Source of the DNA: Betaproteobacteria bacterium
GTDB taxonomy: Bacteria > Pseudomonadota > Gammaproteobacteria > Burkholderiales > Casimicrobiaceae
Length of the DNA: 20,633 nucleotides
Direction of reading: 5' to 3'
Assembly (NCBI GenBank): GCA_005888955.1
Contig: VBCS01000067.1
Span: 1 to 20,633, forward strand
Shown here: piece by piece, positions 7,878 to 14,692 of the stretch
How the letters are laid out: each line of letters opens with the position of its first letter
Position numbering within the stretch: position 1 is the stretch's first letter
Program-made: the position numbers and the translations under genes
Notes under the pieces: generated by a model
Seen by the model: the letters and a program-made list of their open reading frames with translations, nothing else
Database searches by the model: none
Told to the model about the DNA's origin: nothing

Positions 7878-8714
7878 CTATTTGCGACGCACGTCCATCG
7901 CTTCGACGAATTGATTCCACAGCGCTGATCCGACGAGGTTCGAGCCGCCGTCGACTGCAAATACCGTCCCGGTGACGTATGCGGCCAGCGGCGAGGCGAG
8001 AAATACCGCCGCCTGCCCGATATCGTCGGTCTGCCCGTAGCGGCGCAGAGGGATGACCTCCTTGTTCCTCCGGTCGTTTTCCGGCGTCGAAAGACGGCGC
8101 ATGCCCTCGGTACCCTCAATCGGTCCGGGGACGATACTGTTGGCGCGGATGCCGTGCTTGCCCCATTCGACCGCCAGATTCCTCATTAGGTTGTCGATAC
8201 CGGCCTTGGCTGCGCCGACGTGCACCTGATACGCCTGCGGCACAAAGGCCTGACCGGCGGAGATGAAGATGATGCACCCGCGCGTCGCGTTGAGCTGTGC
8301 AAAGGCGCCGCGCGCGGCATTGAAGGCGCCGAGGAGGTCGATGTCGACGACGGTCTTGAAACCGTTCGCGGAGAGCTCTTCGGCGGGACAGAGGAAATTC
8401 CCGGCGGCACCGGCGACGAGCACGTCGATCGGACCGATCTCGGCTTGCGTGCGGACAAAGGCGGCCTCGAGGACGGCGTAATCGCGCACGTCGGCGGCAA
8501 CCGGCAATACCTTCCCTCCCGCATGCGCGCTCAGCGCGCGCAGCTCGTCGGCCGCGACGTCGAGCTTCGCCTGCGTGCGGCCGCAGAGCGCGAGATGCGC
8601 GCCGAGTACGGCGAAGTTGCGGGCGACTCCGAGATTAATGCCGGAGCCGCCGCCGGTGATGAACACCGTTTTGCCCTTGTACATTGTGCGGGGCAGGTAA
8701 TCCTGGACGACCAT
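7878..8714 (-). CDS. SDR-family oxidoreductase, 2,4-dienoyl-CoA reductase (DECR)-like
   Basis: A 278-residue short-chain dehydrogenase/reductase. The cofactor loop is TGGGSGIN at 20-27, with CGRTQ (44-48) after the second strand suggesting NADPH. AGNFLCPAEELSANGFKTV and PGPIEGTEGMRRL are signatures I associate with dienoyl-CoA reductases (DECR1/DECR2), which reduce 2,4-dienoyl-CoAs during breakdown of unsaturated fatty acids. The usual SDR Tyr-x-x-x-Lys is absent: the Lys is K170 in GAAKAG and the position four residues before it is V166. DECR enzymes also lack this Tyr. The start at 8714 has GAGGAG seven bases upstream; a longer frame to 8897 has no such support. First gene of the three-gene operon. 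A role as a 4-ketoacyl-CoA reductase, like LvaD, is a weaker alternative. Confidence 0.88.
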   Translation of the reverse strand: MVVQDYLPRTMYKGKTVFITGGGSGINLGVARNFAVLGAHLALCGRTQAKLDVAADELRALSAHAGGKVLPVAADVRDYAVLEAAFVRTQAEIGPIDVLVAGAAGNFLCPAEELSANGFKTVVDIDLLGAFNAARGAFAQLNATRGCIIFISAGQAFVPQAYQVHVGAAKAGIDNLMRNLAVEWGKHGIRANSIVPGPIEGTEGMRRLSTPENDRRNKEVIPLRRYGQTDDIGQAAVFLASPLAAYVTGTVFAVDGGSNLVGSALWNQFVEAMDVRRK

Positions 8715-8721
8715 GGCGCAG

Positions 8722-8727
8722 CTCCTC
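8722..8727 (-). promoter_or_regulatory. Shine-Dalgarno of the SDR gene
   Basis: GAGGAG on the - strand, seven bases before the ATG at 8712-8714. It supports MVVQDYLPRT as the N-terminus. The rest of the 8728-8896 gap must hold the promoters of the two divergent transcripts, but I see no convincing -35/-10 pair there. Confidence 0.6.
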
Positions 8728-8971
8728 AAACGAACCGTTGCGGTGGAGGCACAAAAAAACCGGATGGCGCTCGGGTTCCTTGAGAAAGAAGACGGCGCGT
8801 CCGTCGCGGCGGGCATTACCAGGCTTCGCGCGAGGACGGCGCCGGTGACCGCGGCGATGTTATCCTCCGCCCGCGGGCGATGTAAAGCAGGACGCAATGC
8901 GCTATTTACGATCTCTCGCTATCGAGCCTCTCTTGCCAAACGGCTGCGCCACCGCCTCCTCGCTCGCGCCC

Positions 8972-9988
8972 ATGCCCGACTTCTGGTCATCCTGCGGCTA
9001 CCGCCTGCTTGCGGCGACACCCGCGGGCAGACTCCTGGTGACCGACGGCTTTCTTCGAGACTCGCTGCTGCGACCTGAGCTCGCGCCGCTCGCCGAGTCC
9101 TCCGCAGCAGAAAGCGCATTGCACGAGCGGCTGCTTGCCGAACCGCGACGAGAGGTATCCGAAGCGGCGATCGCGGCGATCGCGGATCCCGATGCCCGCG
9201 ACAATTACCGCATCTGGCTGCGCTTCCGCGATCGGCTGCTCGCCGCGCCCGATCTCGAATCGGCGTACGCGGCGCTGTTCCACGGCGAGGGCGTCGACGT
9301 GCCGCCGCTATTCGTGCATCAGCTCACGCAGGTGGTGTTGCGCCACATCTTGGGCGAGTCCGCCGACCCGTTCGAGGCGCGGGTGGCGGAAATGCTCTTC
9401 CGGCCGCAGCGCGTGAGCGTCCTTCCGGATGGGGCGGTGATGGCCGCCGATCTCCAAACCGTCGACGTGTATGCGACGACCGGCGGATTCGGCAGCCTCG
9501 GCGAGCTCCTCGCGGAGCAACGGACGCCGACGCGAACCATCGACCTCGATGTGTTGTCGGAGGACAATGCCGTTGCCTACTGGGGCCGGGATGAGCGCTT
9601 CGACTTTGCCGTGAGCCTGAATCGTGGCGGGCGAGCCCTCGATGCGCTCTGTCGCGTGCTCGAGCGCTGGATCGCGCATTTTCTCGCGGTTGAGGTCTCG
9701 ATCCGCCCGCAACGGAAAATCGACGACGCACGCTGGGTATGGCACGTCGGGCTCGACGCCGAGGCAAGCGCGCTATTAAACGACCTCTACAATCGCGTCG
9801 AAGTCGGCGACGAGCGCATGGAACGCCTGCTGTGTTTGTTCGAGCTCGCCTTCGCCGATGCGGGCGACATGCGCCCTGCGCTTGCCGGCCGGCCGGTCTA
9901 TCTGGCGATGGCCGTGGATCGCGAGAAACGGCTCAAGCTCAAGCCACAGAACCTGCTGTTGAACCTGCCGCTGGCGCGGCCACAATGA
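8972..9988 (+). CDS. DUF6352-type protein of unknown function
   Basis: A 338-residue acidic, probably soluble protein with no signal peptide or membrane segment. The opening MPDFWSSCGYRLL, followed by GRLLVTDGFLRDSLLRPELAP, matches a family I recall as DUF6352 in Burkholderiales-type genomes. The later part, with DVLSEDNAVAYWGRDERFDF, is also typical. No catalytic motif is recognised. The start is placed at 8972 on that family memory; the ATG at 8897, which has AGGA a few bases upstream, would add 25 residues. It is divergent from the SDR operon, and the DUF6265-type gene starts 13 bases after its stop. Function unknown. Confidence 0.75.
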   Translation: MPDFWSSCGYRLLAATPAGRLLVTDGFLRDSLLRPELAPLAESSAAESALHERLLAEPRREVSEAAIAAIADPDARDNYRIWLRFRDRLLAAPDLESAYAALFHGEGVDVPPLFVHQLTQVVLRHILGESADPFEARVAEMLFRPQRVSVLPDGAVMAADLQTVDVYATTGGFGSLGELLAEQRTPTRTIDLDVLSEDNAVAYWGRDERFDFAVSLNRGGRALDALCRVLERWIAHFLAVEVSIRPQRKIDDARWVWHVGLDAEASALLNDLYNRVEVGDERMERLLCLFELAFADAGDMRPALAGRPVYLAMAVDREKRLKLKPQNLLLNLPLARPQ

Positions 9989-10001
9989 GGAACGAATTGG
10001 T

Positions 10002-10637
10002 ATGAACAGATCGAGGCAGCCACTGCGTATCGTTCTGGCGTACGTTGCAGCGGCACTGACCAACTTTGCTGCGGAAGGGCAGACCACGGCGCCTCCTGCA
10101 ACGCAGCCCACGACTCCTCCCGCGACGCAACCCGGGGCGCGGACCGCGGCGCCCCCCGCGACGCAGAGCGTTGCGCCCCCAGCAGCCCCGTCGGCTCCGC
10201 TGCAGTCGTTCGAGGCGCTGGCGTGGCTGCGCGGCTGCTGGGAGGGCAAAGCGGCACGGTACGAATTCAACGAGCAATGGCAGAGCGCGCGCGGCGGAAT
10301 GATGCTCGGCAGCAGCCAGACCGTGGTCGGTCAGCAGACGCAGGATTACACGTACATGCGCATCGAATCGCGCTCCGACGGCTTGTATTATGTCGCCGTT
10401 CCATCGGGCAAGAAGGAAATTGCATTCAAGCTGGCCGGCGTCGAGGACAACAAGGGCGTCAAGGTCTTTACCTTCAGCAATCCGCAGGACGAGTATCCGC
10501 AGCGTATTGTCTACCGCTACAGCGAGCACGGGCTTTTGTTCGCGCAGGTCGGGGGCAAGGTGGACGGCAAGGACAAGGAAGTGACCTACCCGATGCACCG
10601 CGTCGACTGCGTCACGGGCGCGATCTCGCGCGATTAA
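10002..10637 (+). CDS. Secreted DUF6265-type (lipocalin-like) protein with a PPATQ-rich linker
   Basis: 211 residues. An N-terminal signal peptide (about 1-26, ending NFAAEGQ) is followed by a low-complexity linker (about 28-66) with three PPATQ units and a final PPAAP. The folded domain is about 68-211. It contains LAWLRGCWEG, EQWQSARGGMMLGSSQTV, YMRIESRSDGLYYVAVPSG, FTFSNPQDEYPQRIVYRY and a final MHRVDC, the pattern I recall for DUF6265, a small beta-barrel family of unknown function. The linker probably spaces the domain from the membrane or envelope. The start has GAGG 13-16 bases upstream, rather far. It lies 13 bases after the DUF6352 gene and 5 bases before the TPR gene, so these three are likely co-transcribed. 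Confidence 0.8.
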   Translation: MNRSRQPLRIVLAYVAAALTNFAAEGQTTAPPATQPTTPPATQPGARTAAPPATQSVAPPAAPSAPLQSFEALAWLRGCWEGKAARYEFNEQWQSARGGMMLGSSQTVVGQQTQDYTYMRIESRSDGLYYVAVPSGKKEIAFKLAGVEDNKGVKVFTFSNPQDEYPQRIVYRYSEHGLLFAQVGGKVDGKDKEVTYPMHRVDCVTGAISRD

Positions 10638-10642
10638 CCATC

Positions 10643-10999
10643 ATGGCCGATCCGGCGCCGGCTGCGACCGCTGGCACTGCATTGCGCAATTTCGAGCGCA
10701 TGCTCGCCGCCGGCAAGGACGGCGCGCTGCTTCGCTTCGGCCTCGGCAACGAGTTTCTCAAATGTGGTGATACCGCAGCAGCCGTCACTCATCTCCGGCG
10801 CGCGGTCGCGCTCGATCCCGGTTACTCCGCGGCGTGGAAACTGCTCGGCAAGGCGCTCAACGCGGCGCGACGCGACGACGAGGCGCTGGTCGCCTGGAAC
10901 GAAGGCATCGCCGCCGCGCAGCGCAAGGGCGACAAACAGGCGATGCGTGAAATGCAGGTGTTCGTGCGCCGCCTTGCCAAGCAACGTTCGCAAGAGTAG
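10643..10999 (+). CDS. Small tetratricopeptide-repeat protein
   Basis: 118 residues, no signal peptide, probably cytoplasmic. LLRFGLGNEFLKCGDTAAAVTHLRRAVALDPGYSAAWKLLGKALNAARRDDEALVAWNEGIAAAQ gives about two TPR units, with the small and large residues at the expected helix-packing positions. The C-terminal helix is basic and includes FVRRLAKQR. Such proteins act as protein-binding scaffolds; no partner can be named. The start at 10643 lies five bases after the stop of the DUF6265-type gene and has no Shine-Dalgarno, so translation may be coupled. Reading the same frame further upstream gives only shadow sequence of the preceding gene. Confidence 0.8.
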   Translation: MADPAPAATAGTALRNFERMLAAGKDGALLRFGLGNEFLKCGDTAAAVTHLRRAVALDPGYSAAWKLLGKALNAARRDDEALVAWNEGIAAAQRKGDKQAMREMQVFVRRLAKQRSQE

Positions 11000-11008
11000 A
11001 GTCGTCGG

Positions 11009-11031
11009 TGCTGCGGCGCAGCATCTATTTT
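11009..11031 (+). terminator. Possible weak terminator after the TPR gene
   Basis: TGCTGC (11009-11014) and GCAGCA (11018-11023) form a 6-bp stem with a GGC loop, followed by TCTATTTT. It lies 10 bases after the TPR stop. The stem is short for an intrinsic terminator in a GC-rich genome. The rest of 11032-11141 shows no clear promoter for the transporter. Confidence 0.35.
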
Positions 11032-11141
11032 GCGTTGCGCCTTAGAATGTCACCGCGCCGCACACCTCAGCCCTGGTGAATTAACGTCGTTCCCGCTCCG
11101 TTGTCACGAGTCGACGGGCAAGCCGGCAGGGAACCTTAGCC

Positions 11142-13103
11142 ATGACGAGGTACGAAAAGCTGCGCGACCTGGTCATCGGTGCGCCGCTCGACCCCTTAAG
11201 CCAGAAGACCCGCCAGCACATCGCGCTGGCCGCGTTCCTCGCCTGGGTAGGCCTGGGCGCCGACGGCTTGTCGTCGTCCGCGTACGGGCCGGAAGAGGCG
11301 TTTCGCGCGCTCGGCGCGCACACCCACCTCGGCTTGTTCATGGCGATCGCCACCGCGGCGACGGTGTTCATCATCTCGCTCGCCTACAACCAGGTGATCG
11401 AGCTGTTTCCGACCGGCGGCGGCGGCTATCGCGTTGCGACGAGCCTCATCGGCCCGCGCGCAGGGCTCGTGTCGGGCGCGGCATTGATCGTCGATTACGT
11501 GCTGACGATCGCGATTTCGGTCGCGAGCGGCGTCGATGCGCTGTTCAGCATGCTGCCCGCGTCAGCCAGCGTGTTCAAGCTCGGTACCGAGCTGTCGCTC
11601 GTCGCGGTGCTGCTGGTGATGAATCTGCGCGGCATGAAGGAATCGATCAAGATCCTGCTGCCGATTTTTCTCGGTTTTTTCATCACGCATACGTTCCTGA
11701 TCGCGTACGGCATCCTCGGCCATACCGAGGGGTTGCCGGGCGTCGTGCCCGACGCGATCGAGGATACGCGCAAGCTCGCGCAGGACATCGGCTGGGTCGC
11801 CGCGCTGTCGCTGTTCCTGCGCGCGTACTCGCTGGGCGGCGGTACTTACACCGGGATCGAGGCGGTATCGAACAACGTCCAGACGCTCCGGGAACCGCGG
11901 GTGCGCACCGGCAAGCTGACGATGTTTTACATGGCGGCCTCGTTGGCGTTCACCGCCGGCGGCATCATCCTTCTCTACCTGCTCTGGCGGGTGCAGCCGG
12001 TCGAAGGGCAGACGCTGAACGCCGTCGTATTCGGGAAGATCATCGACAGCTTCGGGATGACCGGCGGCTTGAGCCATACCGCGCTCCTGCTGGTGCTCGT
12101 GTTCGAGGCGGGGCTGCTGTTCGTCGCCGCCAATACCGGTTTCCTCGGCGGCCCGCAGGTGCTGTCGAACATGGCAGCCGATTCCTGGCTGCCGCACCAG
12201 TTCCGGCATCTGTCGACGCGCCTGGTCACCCAGAACGGGATCGTGATCATGGGCCTCGCGGCGCTGGTCATCGTCCTGTGGAGCCGCGGCAGCGTCGACT
12301 TGCTGGTGGTGCTCTATTCGATCAATGTTTTTCTTACCTTCACCCTCTCACTGCTCGGCTTGTGCATTTACTGGTGGCGAGCTCGAGGCAAGGACTGGCG
12401 CTGGGTGCATCGCCTGGCGTTTTCGGGGCTGGGCCTGGCAGTGACCTCCGGAATTCTCGGCGTCACCGTGATCGAAAAATTCGGCGAAGGCGGGTGGGTC
12501 ACCGTGGTCATCACCTCGCTGGTGATCGCCCTGTGCCTCGCGATCCATCGCCATTACGACTGGGTCAAGGCGCGCTTGAAGGAAGTCGACGAGATATTCA
12601 GCGCCGCGTCCTGTCCGAAATCGGAGAACCCTCCTCCGCTCGATCCGGATGCGCCGACGGCAGTATTCATGATCGGCTCGAGCCGCGGCGGCGGCATCCA
12701 CACCGTGCTCTGGGTGCAGCGGCTGTTTCCGCACCACTTCAAGAACTTCATCTTCATCAGCGCCAAGGCGGTCGATGCGCAGAGCTACGGTGGCGCCGAA
12801 CAGATCGACCGGTTGCGAACAGCACTCGATCGCGCCCTCTCCTTCTATGTCGATTATTGCCACGCCAACGGGCTGGCCGCGACCGCGCGTTTCTCGCTCG
12901 GGACCGACCGCGTCGACGAGTTGACGAAGTTGGCGGAAGGCGTCCAGAAGGAATACTCGAACAGCGTTTTCTTCACCAGCAAATTGGTCTTCCGCAACGA
13001 GAATTGGGTGACGCGGCTGCTGCACAATCAGACGGCGCTGGCGCTGCAGCGCCGTCTGCATCTGAATGGAATGCAGATGGTGATCCTGCCGATGCAGTTG
13101 TAG
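11142..13103 (+). CDS. KimA-like APC-superfamily transporter (probable K+/H+ symporter)
   Basis: A 653-residue inner-membrane protein with about twelve hydrophobic segments up to residue ~470 and a hydrophilic C-terminal domain of ~180 residues. The first helix region VGLGADGLSSSAYGPEEAF is the hallmark I recall for the KimA/YdaO group of high-affinity potassium importers. FPTGGGGYRVA and NTGFLGGPQVLSNMA are further conserved-looking segments. The C-terminal domain (for example PTAVFMIGSSRGGGIHTVLW, ending in MVILPMQL) resembles the cytosolic domain of KimA. In Bacillus KimA is inhibited by cyclic di-AMP; whether that applies here is unknown. Amino-acid transport is the main alternative. AGGGAA lies about 10 bases before the ATG. 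The stop codon abuts repeat copy B. Confidence 0.85.
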   Translation: MTRYEKLRDLVIGAPLDPLSQKTRQHIALAAFLAWVGLGADGLSSSAYGPEEAFRALGAHTHLGLFMAIATAATVFIISLAYNQVIELFPTGGGGYRVATSLIGPRAGLVSGAALIVDYVLTIAISVASGVDALFSMLPASASVFKLGTELSLVAVLLVMNLRGMKESIKILLPIFLGFFITHTFLIAYGILGHTEGLPGVVPDAIEDTRKLAQDIGWVAALSLFLRAYSLGGGTYTGIEAVSNNVQTLREPRVRTGKLTMFYMAASLAFTAGGIILLYLLWRVQPVEGQTLNAVVFGKIIDSFGMTGGLSHTALLLVLVFEAGLLFVAANTGFLGGPQVLSNMAADSWLPHQFRHLSTRLVTQNGIVIMGLAALVIVLWSRGSVDLLVVLYSINVFLTFTLSLLGLCIYWWRARGKDWRWVHRLAFSGLGLAVTSGILGVTVIEKFGEGGWVTVVITSLVIALCLAIHRHYDWVKARLKEVDEIFSAASCPKSENPPPLDPDAPTAVFMIGSSRGGGIHTVLWVQRLFPHHFKNFIFISAKAVDAQSYGGAEQIDRLRTALDRALSFYVDYCHANGLAATARFSLGTDRVDELTKLAEGVQKEYSNSVFFTSKLVFRNENWVTRLLHNQTALALQRRLHLNGMQMVILPMQL

Positions 13104-13268
13104 CGGCGCGAGCCCGCGGCGAGGGCCCCCGCGCACGGAGTGCGCGGGGATCGCGCGAGGCGAGTCGACGCTTGCGGCCGACGCGCGACAACACGATTTG
13201 CAAGGCTGCAGAAGGAGGCCGCGACCTGCCTGCGCTCGCGACGGTCCTCATGCCGTGGCATTCGGACG
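13101..13268 (+). repeat. Dispersed intergenic repeat, copy B
   Basis: Second copy of the element at 4750-4912. It begins at the transporter stop codon with GCGGCGCGAGCCCG, continues with GAGGCGAGTCGACGCT, GCGGCCGACGCG, GCTGC plus AAGGAGG (13205-13218), and ends near GTGGCA (13255-13260). Its hairpin is CCCCGCGCAC/GTGCGCGGGG (13127-13149, GGA loop), longer than in copy A. It fills the gap between the transporter and the convergent rnhA gene, where it could also cap both transcripts, although there is no T-run. Confidence 0.65.
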
Positions 13269-13279
13269 CCGCAAGCTAG

Positions 13280-13726
13280 CTAGCCCAAGCTTCGCACCGC
13301 ATCGACGCCGCGATTGGCCAGCGCGTCGGCACGCTGGTTACCTTCGGTATCGGCGTGTCCCTTTACCCAGTGCCACCTGATGTCGTGCTCGCGGACAAGC
13401 CCGTCGAGCTCAAGCCAGAGGTCCGCGTTCTTGACGGGTTTGCGGTCGCTGGTCCTCCAACCGTTGCGCTTCCAGGTATTAATCCAGGTCTCGATGCCGT
13501 TCTTGACGTACTGCGAATCGGTGTAGATCTCGACCGTCGCGGTCCGCTTGAGGCTCTCCAGCGCGCGGATGACGGCGATAAGCTCCATCCTGTTGTTGGT
13601 CGTCCGCGATTCGCCGCCGAAGAGCTCGCGTTCGCGCCGGCCGTACTGGAGAAGCGCGCCCCAGCCGCCCGGACCGGGGTTGCCCTTGCACGCGCCGTCG
13701 GTGTAGATCACCACAGGCGCCGTCAT
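13280..13726 (-). CDS. rnhA: Ribonuclease HI
   Basis: Degrades the RNA strand of RNA/DNA hybrids (R-loops, Okazaki primers). The 148-residue length is standard. All four metal-binding acids are at the Escherichia coli numbering: D10 (YTDGACKGNPGPGGWG), E48 (NNRMELIAV), D70 (IYTDSQYV) and D134 (RADALAN), with H124 in VKGHADTEGN. The basic protrusion (TWKRNGWRTSDRKPVKN) is present. The methyltransferase gene ends 10 bases upstream on the same strand, the arrangement known from yafS-rnhA. The 3' end faces repeat copy B. Confidence 0.97.
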   Translation of the reverse strand: MTAPVVIYTDGACKGNPGPGGWGALLQYGRRERELFGGESRTTNNRMELIAVIRALESLKRTATVEIYTDSQYVKNGIETWINTWKRNGWRTSDRKPVKNADLWLELDGLVREHDIRWHWVKGHADTEGNQRADALANRGVDAVRSLG

Positions 13727-13736
13727 GCGGCGCCGC

Positions 13737-14492
13737 TCACTCGCGCACGTCCGCGCACTCGCGCACCTGCCGCGCGGCGGATGCCAACGCCTTCTTGCGC
13801 ACCCGGCGCGACCATGCCGGCGTGATCACGCGCATCCCCAGAACGCGCTTGGTGGCGCGAAGGAAGTACACGCCACCGGCGATCGGCCACCAGCGATCTC
13901 CGCTCTTTTCGAAGAAGTGGAAGCGCTGCAGCCACTTTTCCTGCCCAAAGGGTGGCACGTAGCAGTCGAGACGCCCGCCGGCGACCTCGAAGCCGAGCAG
14001 CGAGAGCCAGTCCTTGAGCCGGTAGAGCGCGATGAAGTTGCCGGTCCAGGGCATCGTCTGCTCGCGGCCGAAGTAGCGCTTGACGCCGAACAGGCTGAAG
14101 GGGTTGAACCCGGCGATAATGAGCTGGCCCTCGGGGCGGATAACCCGGTGGACCTCGCGCAGCAGTTGATGCGGCTGGTCGGTGAATTCCAGCACATGCG
14201 GCAGCACGATCAGGTCGACGCCGTTCTCTGCGAACGGAAGCCAGTGCGGGTCGGCCAGCACCTGTGCAGGTTCTTCCAGGTCCACGGTCAACCGGGTCGT
14301 CATGCGCGAGCCCCGCAGAAGCGGGTATTCCGGCAAGCCGATCTGCAGCGCGTGGAAGCCGAAGATGTCCGCGAGCGTGCGGTCGAAATAGGCCTGTTCG
14401 CGTTCGAGCAGATAGCGGCCGAGCGGGGTGGCGAACCACGCGGCCAAGGTTCCGGTTGACAGGGTCAGCGGCGCTGTCGAGGATTCGGCCAT
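13737..14492 (-). CDS. YafS-like class I SAM-dependent methyltransferase
   Basis: 251 residues. WFATPLGRYLLEREQAYFDRTLADIFGFHALQIGLPEYPLL is the N-terminal block of the methyltransferase found next to rnhA in many beta- and gammaproteobacteria (YafS in E. coli). The methyltransferase fold is seen in LPFAENGVDLIVLPHVLEF and HRVIRPEGQLIIAGFNPFSLFG; the canonical glycine-rich motif I is weak, which I recall as usual for this group. The C-terminus is basic (TKRVLGMRVITPAWSRRVRKK). The substrate is unknown. The start is the ATG at 14492, whose complement overlaps the ATG of the gloB remnant on the other strand (shared CATG); a TTG at 14528 would add 12 residues. Likely co-transcribed with rnhA. 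Confidence 0.88.
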   Translation of the reverse strand: MAESSTAPLTLSTGTLAAWFATPLGRYLLEREQAYFDRTLADIFGFHALQIGLPEYPLLRGSRMTTRLTVDLEEPAQVLADPHWLPFAENGVDLIVLPHVLEFTDQPHQLLREVHRVIRPEGQLIIAGFNPFSLFGVKRYFGREQTMPWTGNFIALYRLKDWLSLLGFEVAGGRLDCYVPPFGQEKWLQRFHFFEKSGDRWWPIAGGVYFLRATKRVLGMRVITPAWSRRVRKKALASAARQVRECADVRE

Positions 14493-14535
14493 GACGGCGA
14501 TTATCCCGATCCCGGCATTCGTCGACAACTACATC
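14491..14535 (+). pseudogene. gloB: gloB (hydroxyacylglutathione hydrolase) 5' remnant
   Basis: Fifteen codons read MTAIIPIPAFVDNYI, which matches the N-terminus of glyoxalase II (GloB typically starts M-x-I-x-x-I-P-A-F-x-D-N-Y-I-W). gloB normally sits here, divergent from the YafS-like methyltransferase and upstream of mltD. After Ile15 the similarity stops: none of the metal-binding motif THxHxDH or later GloB sequence is seen in the 157 bases before mltD. The simplest reading is an internal deletion that removed nearly all of gloB, or an assembly error. The remaining sequence up to 14692 shows no other gene. Confidence 0.6.
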
Positions 14536-14692
14536 CGGTTGCGCATCACCACCGCGATCACGTCGGCGGCAATCGCGCGCTGGCCGGTCCCCGTATTCGG
14601 ACGGGCGCGAGACAATCCCGGGCCTGAGGCGCGCCGAGGGCCGCGCCTGGAAAAACGCGTATTGAATCTTTCCCGGATCAAGGAACCTCCGC

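Noticed and set aside
6494..8119. 541-codon - strand open frame overlapping the kinase and SDR genes
   Set aside because: Shadow frame of two genes with complete motifs in another frame.
8868..8880. GCCCGCGGGC palindrome in the divergent gap as an operator
   Set aside because: Short GC-only palindromes are expected by chance in DNA of this composition, and no promoter elements surround it.
11108..11116. Possible third repeat copy near the CGAGTCGACG upstream of the transporter
   Set aside because: Only about ten bases match, and neither the hairpin nor the other blocks of the repeat are present.
11030..13279. 749-codon open frame overlapping the transporter gene
   Set aside because: Composition is Arg/Gly/Ala-rich without domains, and its end is translated from repeat copy B. 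The transporter frame is clearly coding.
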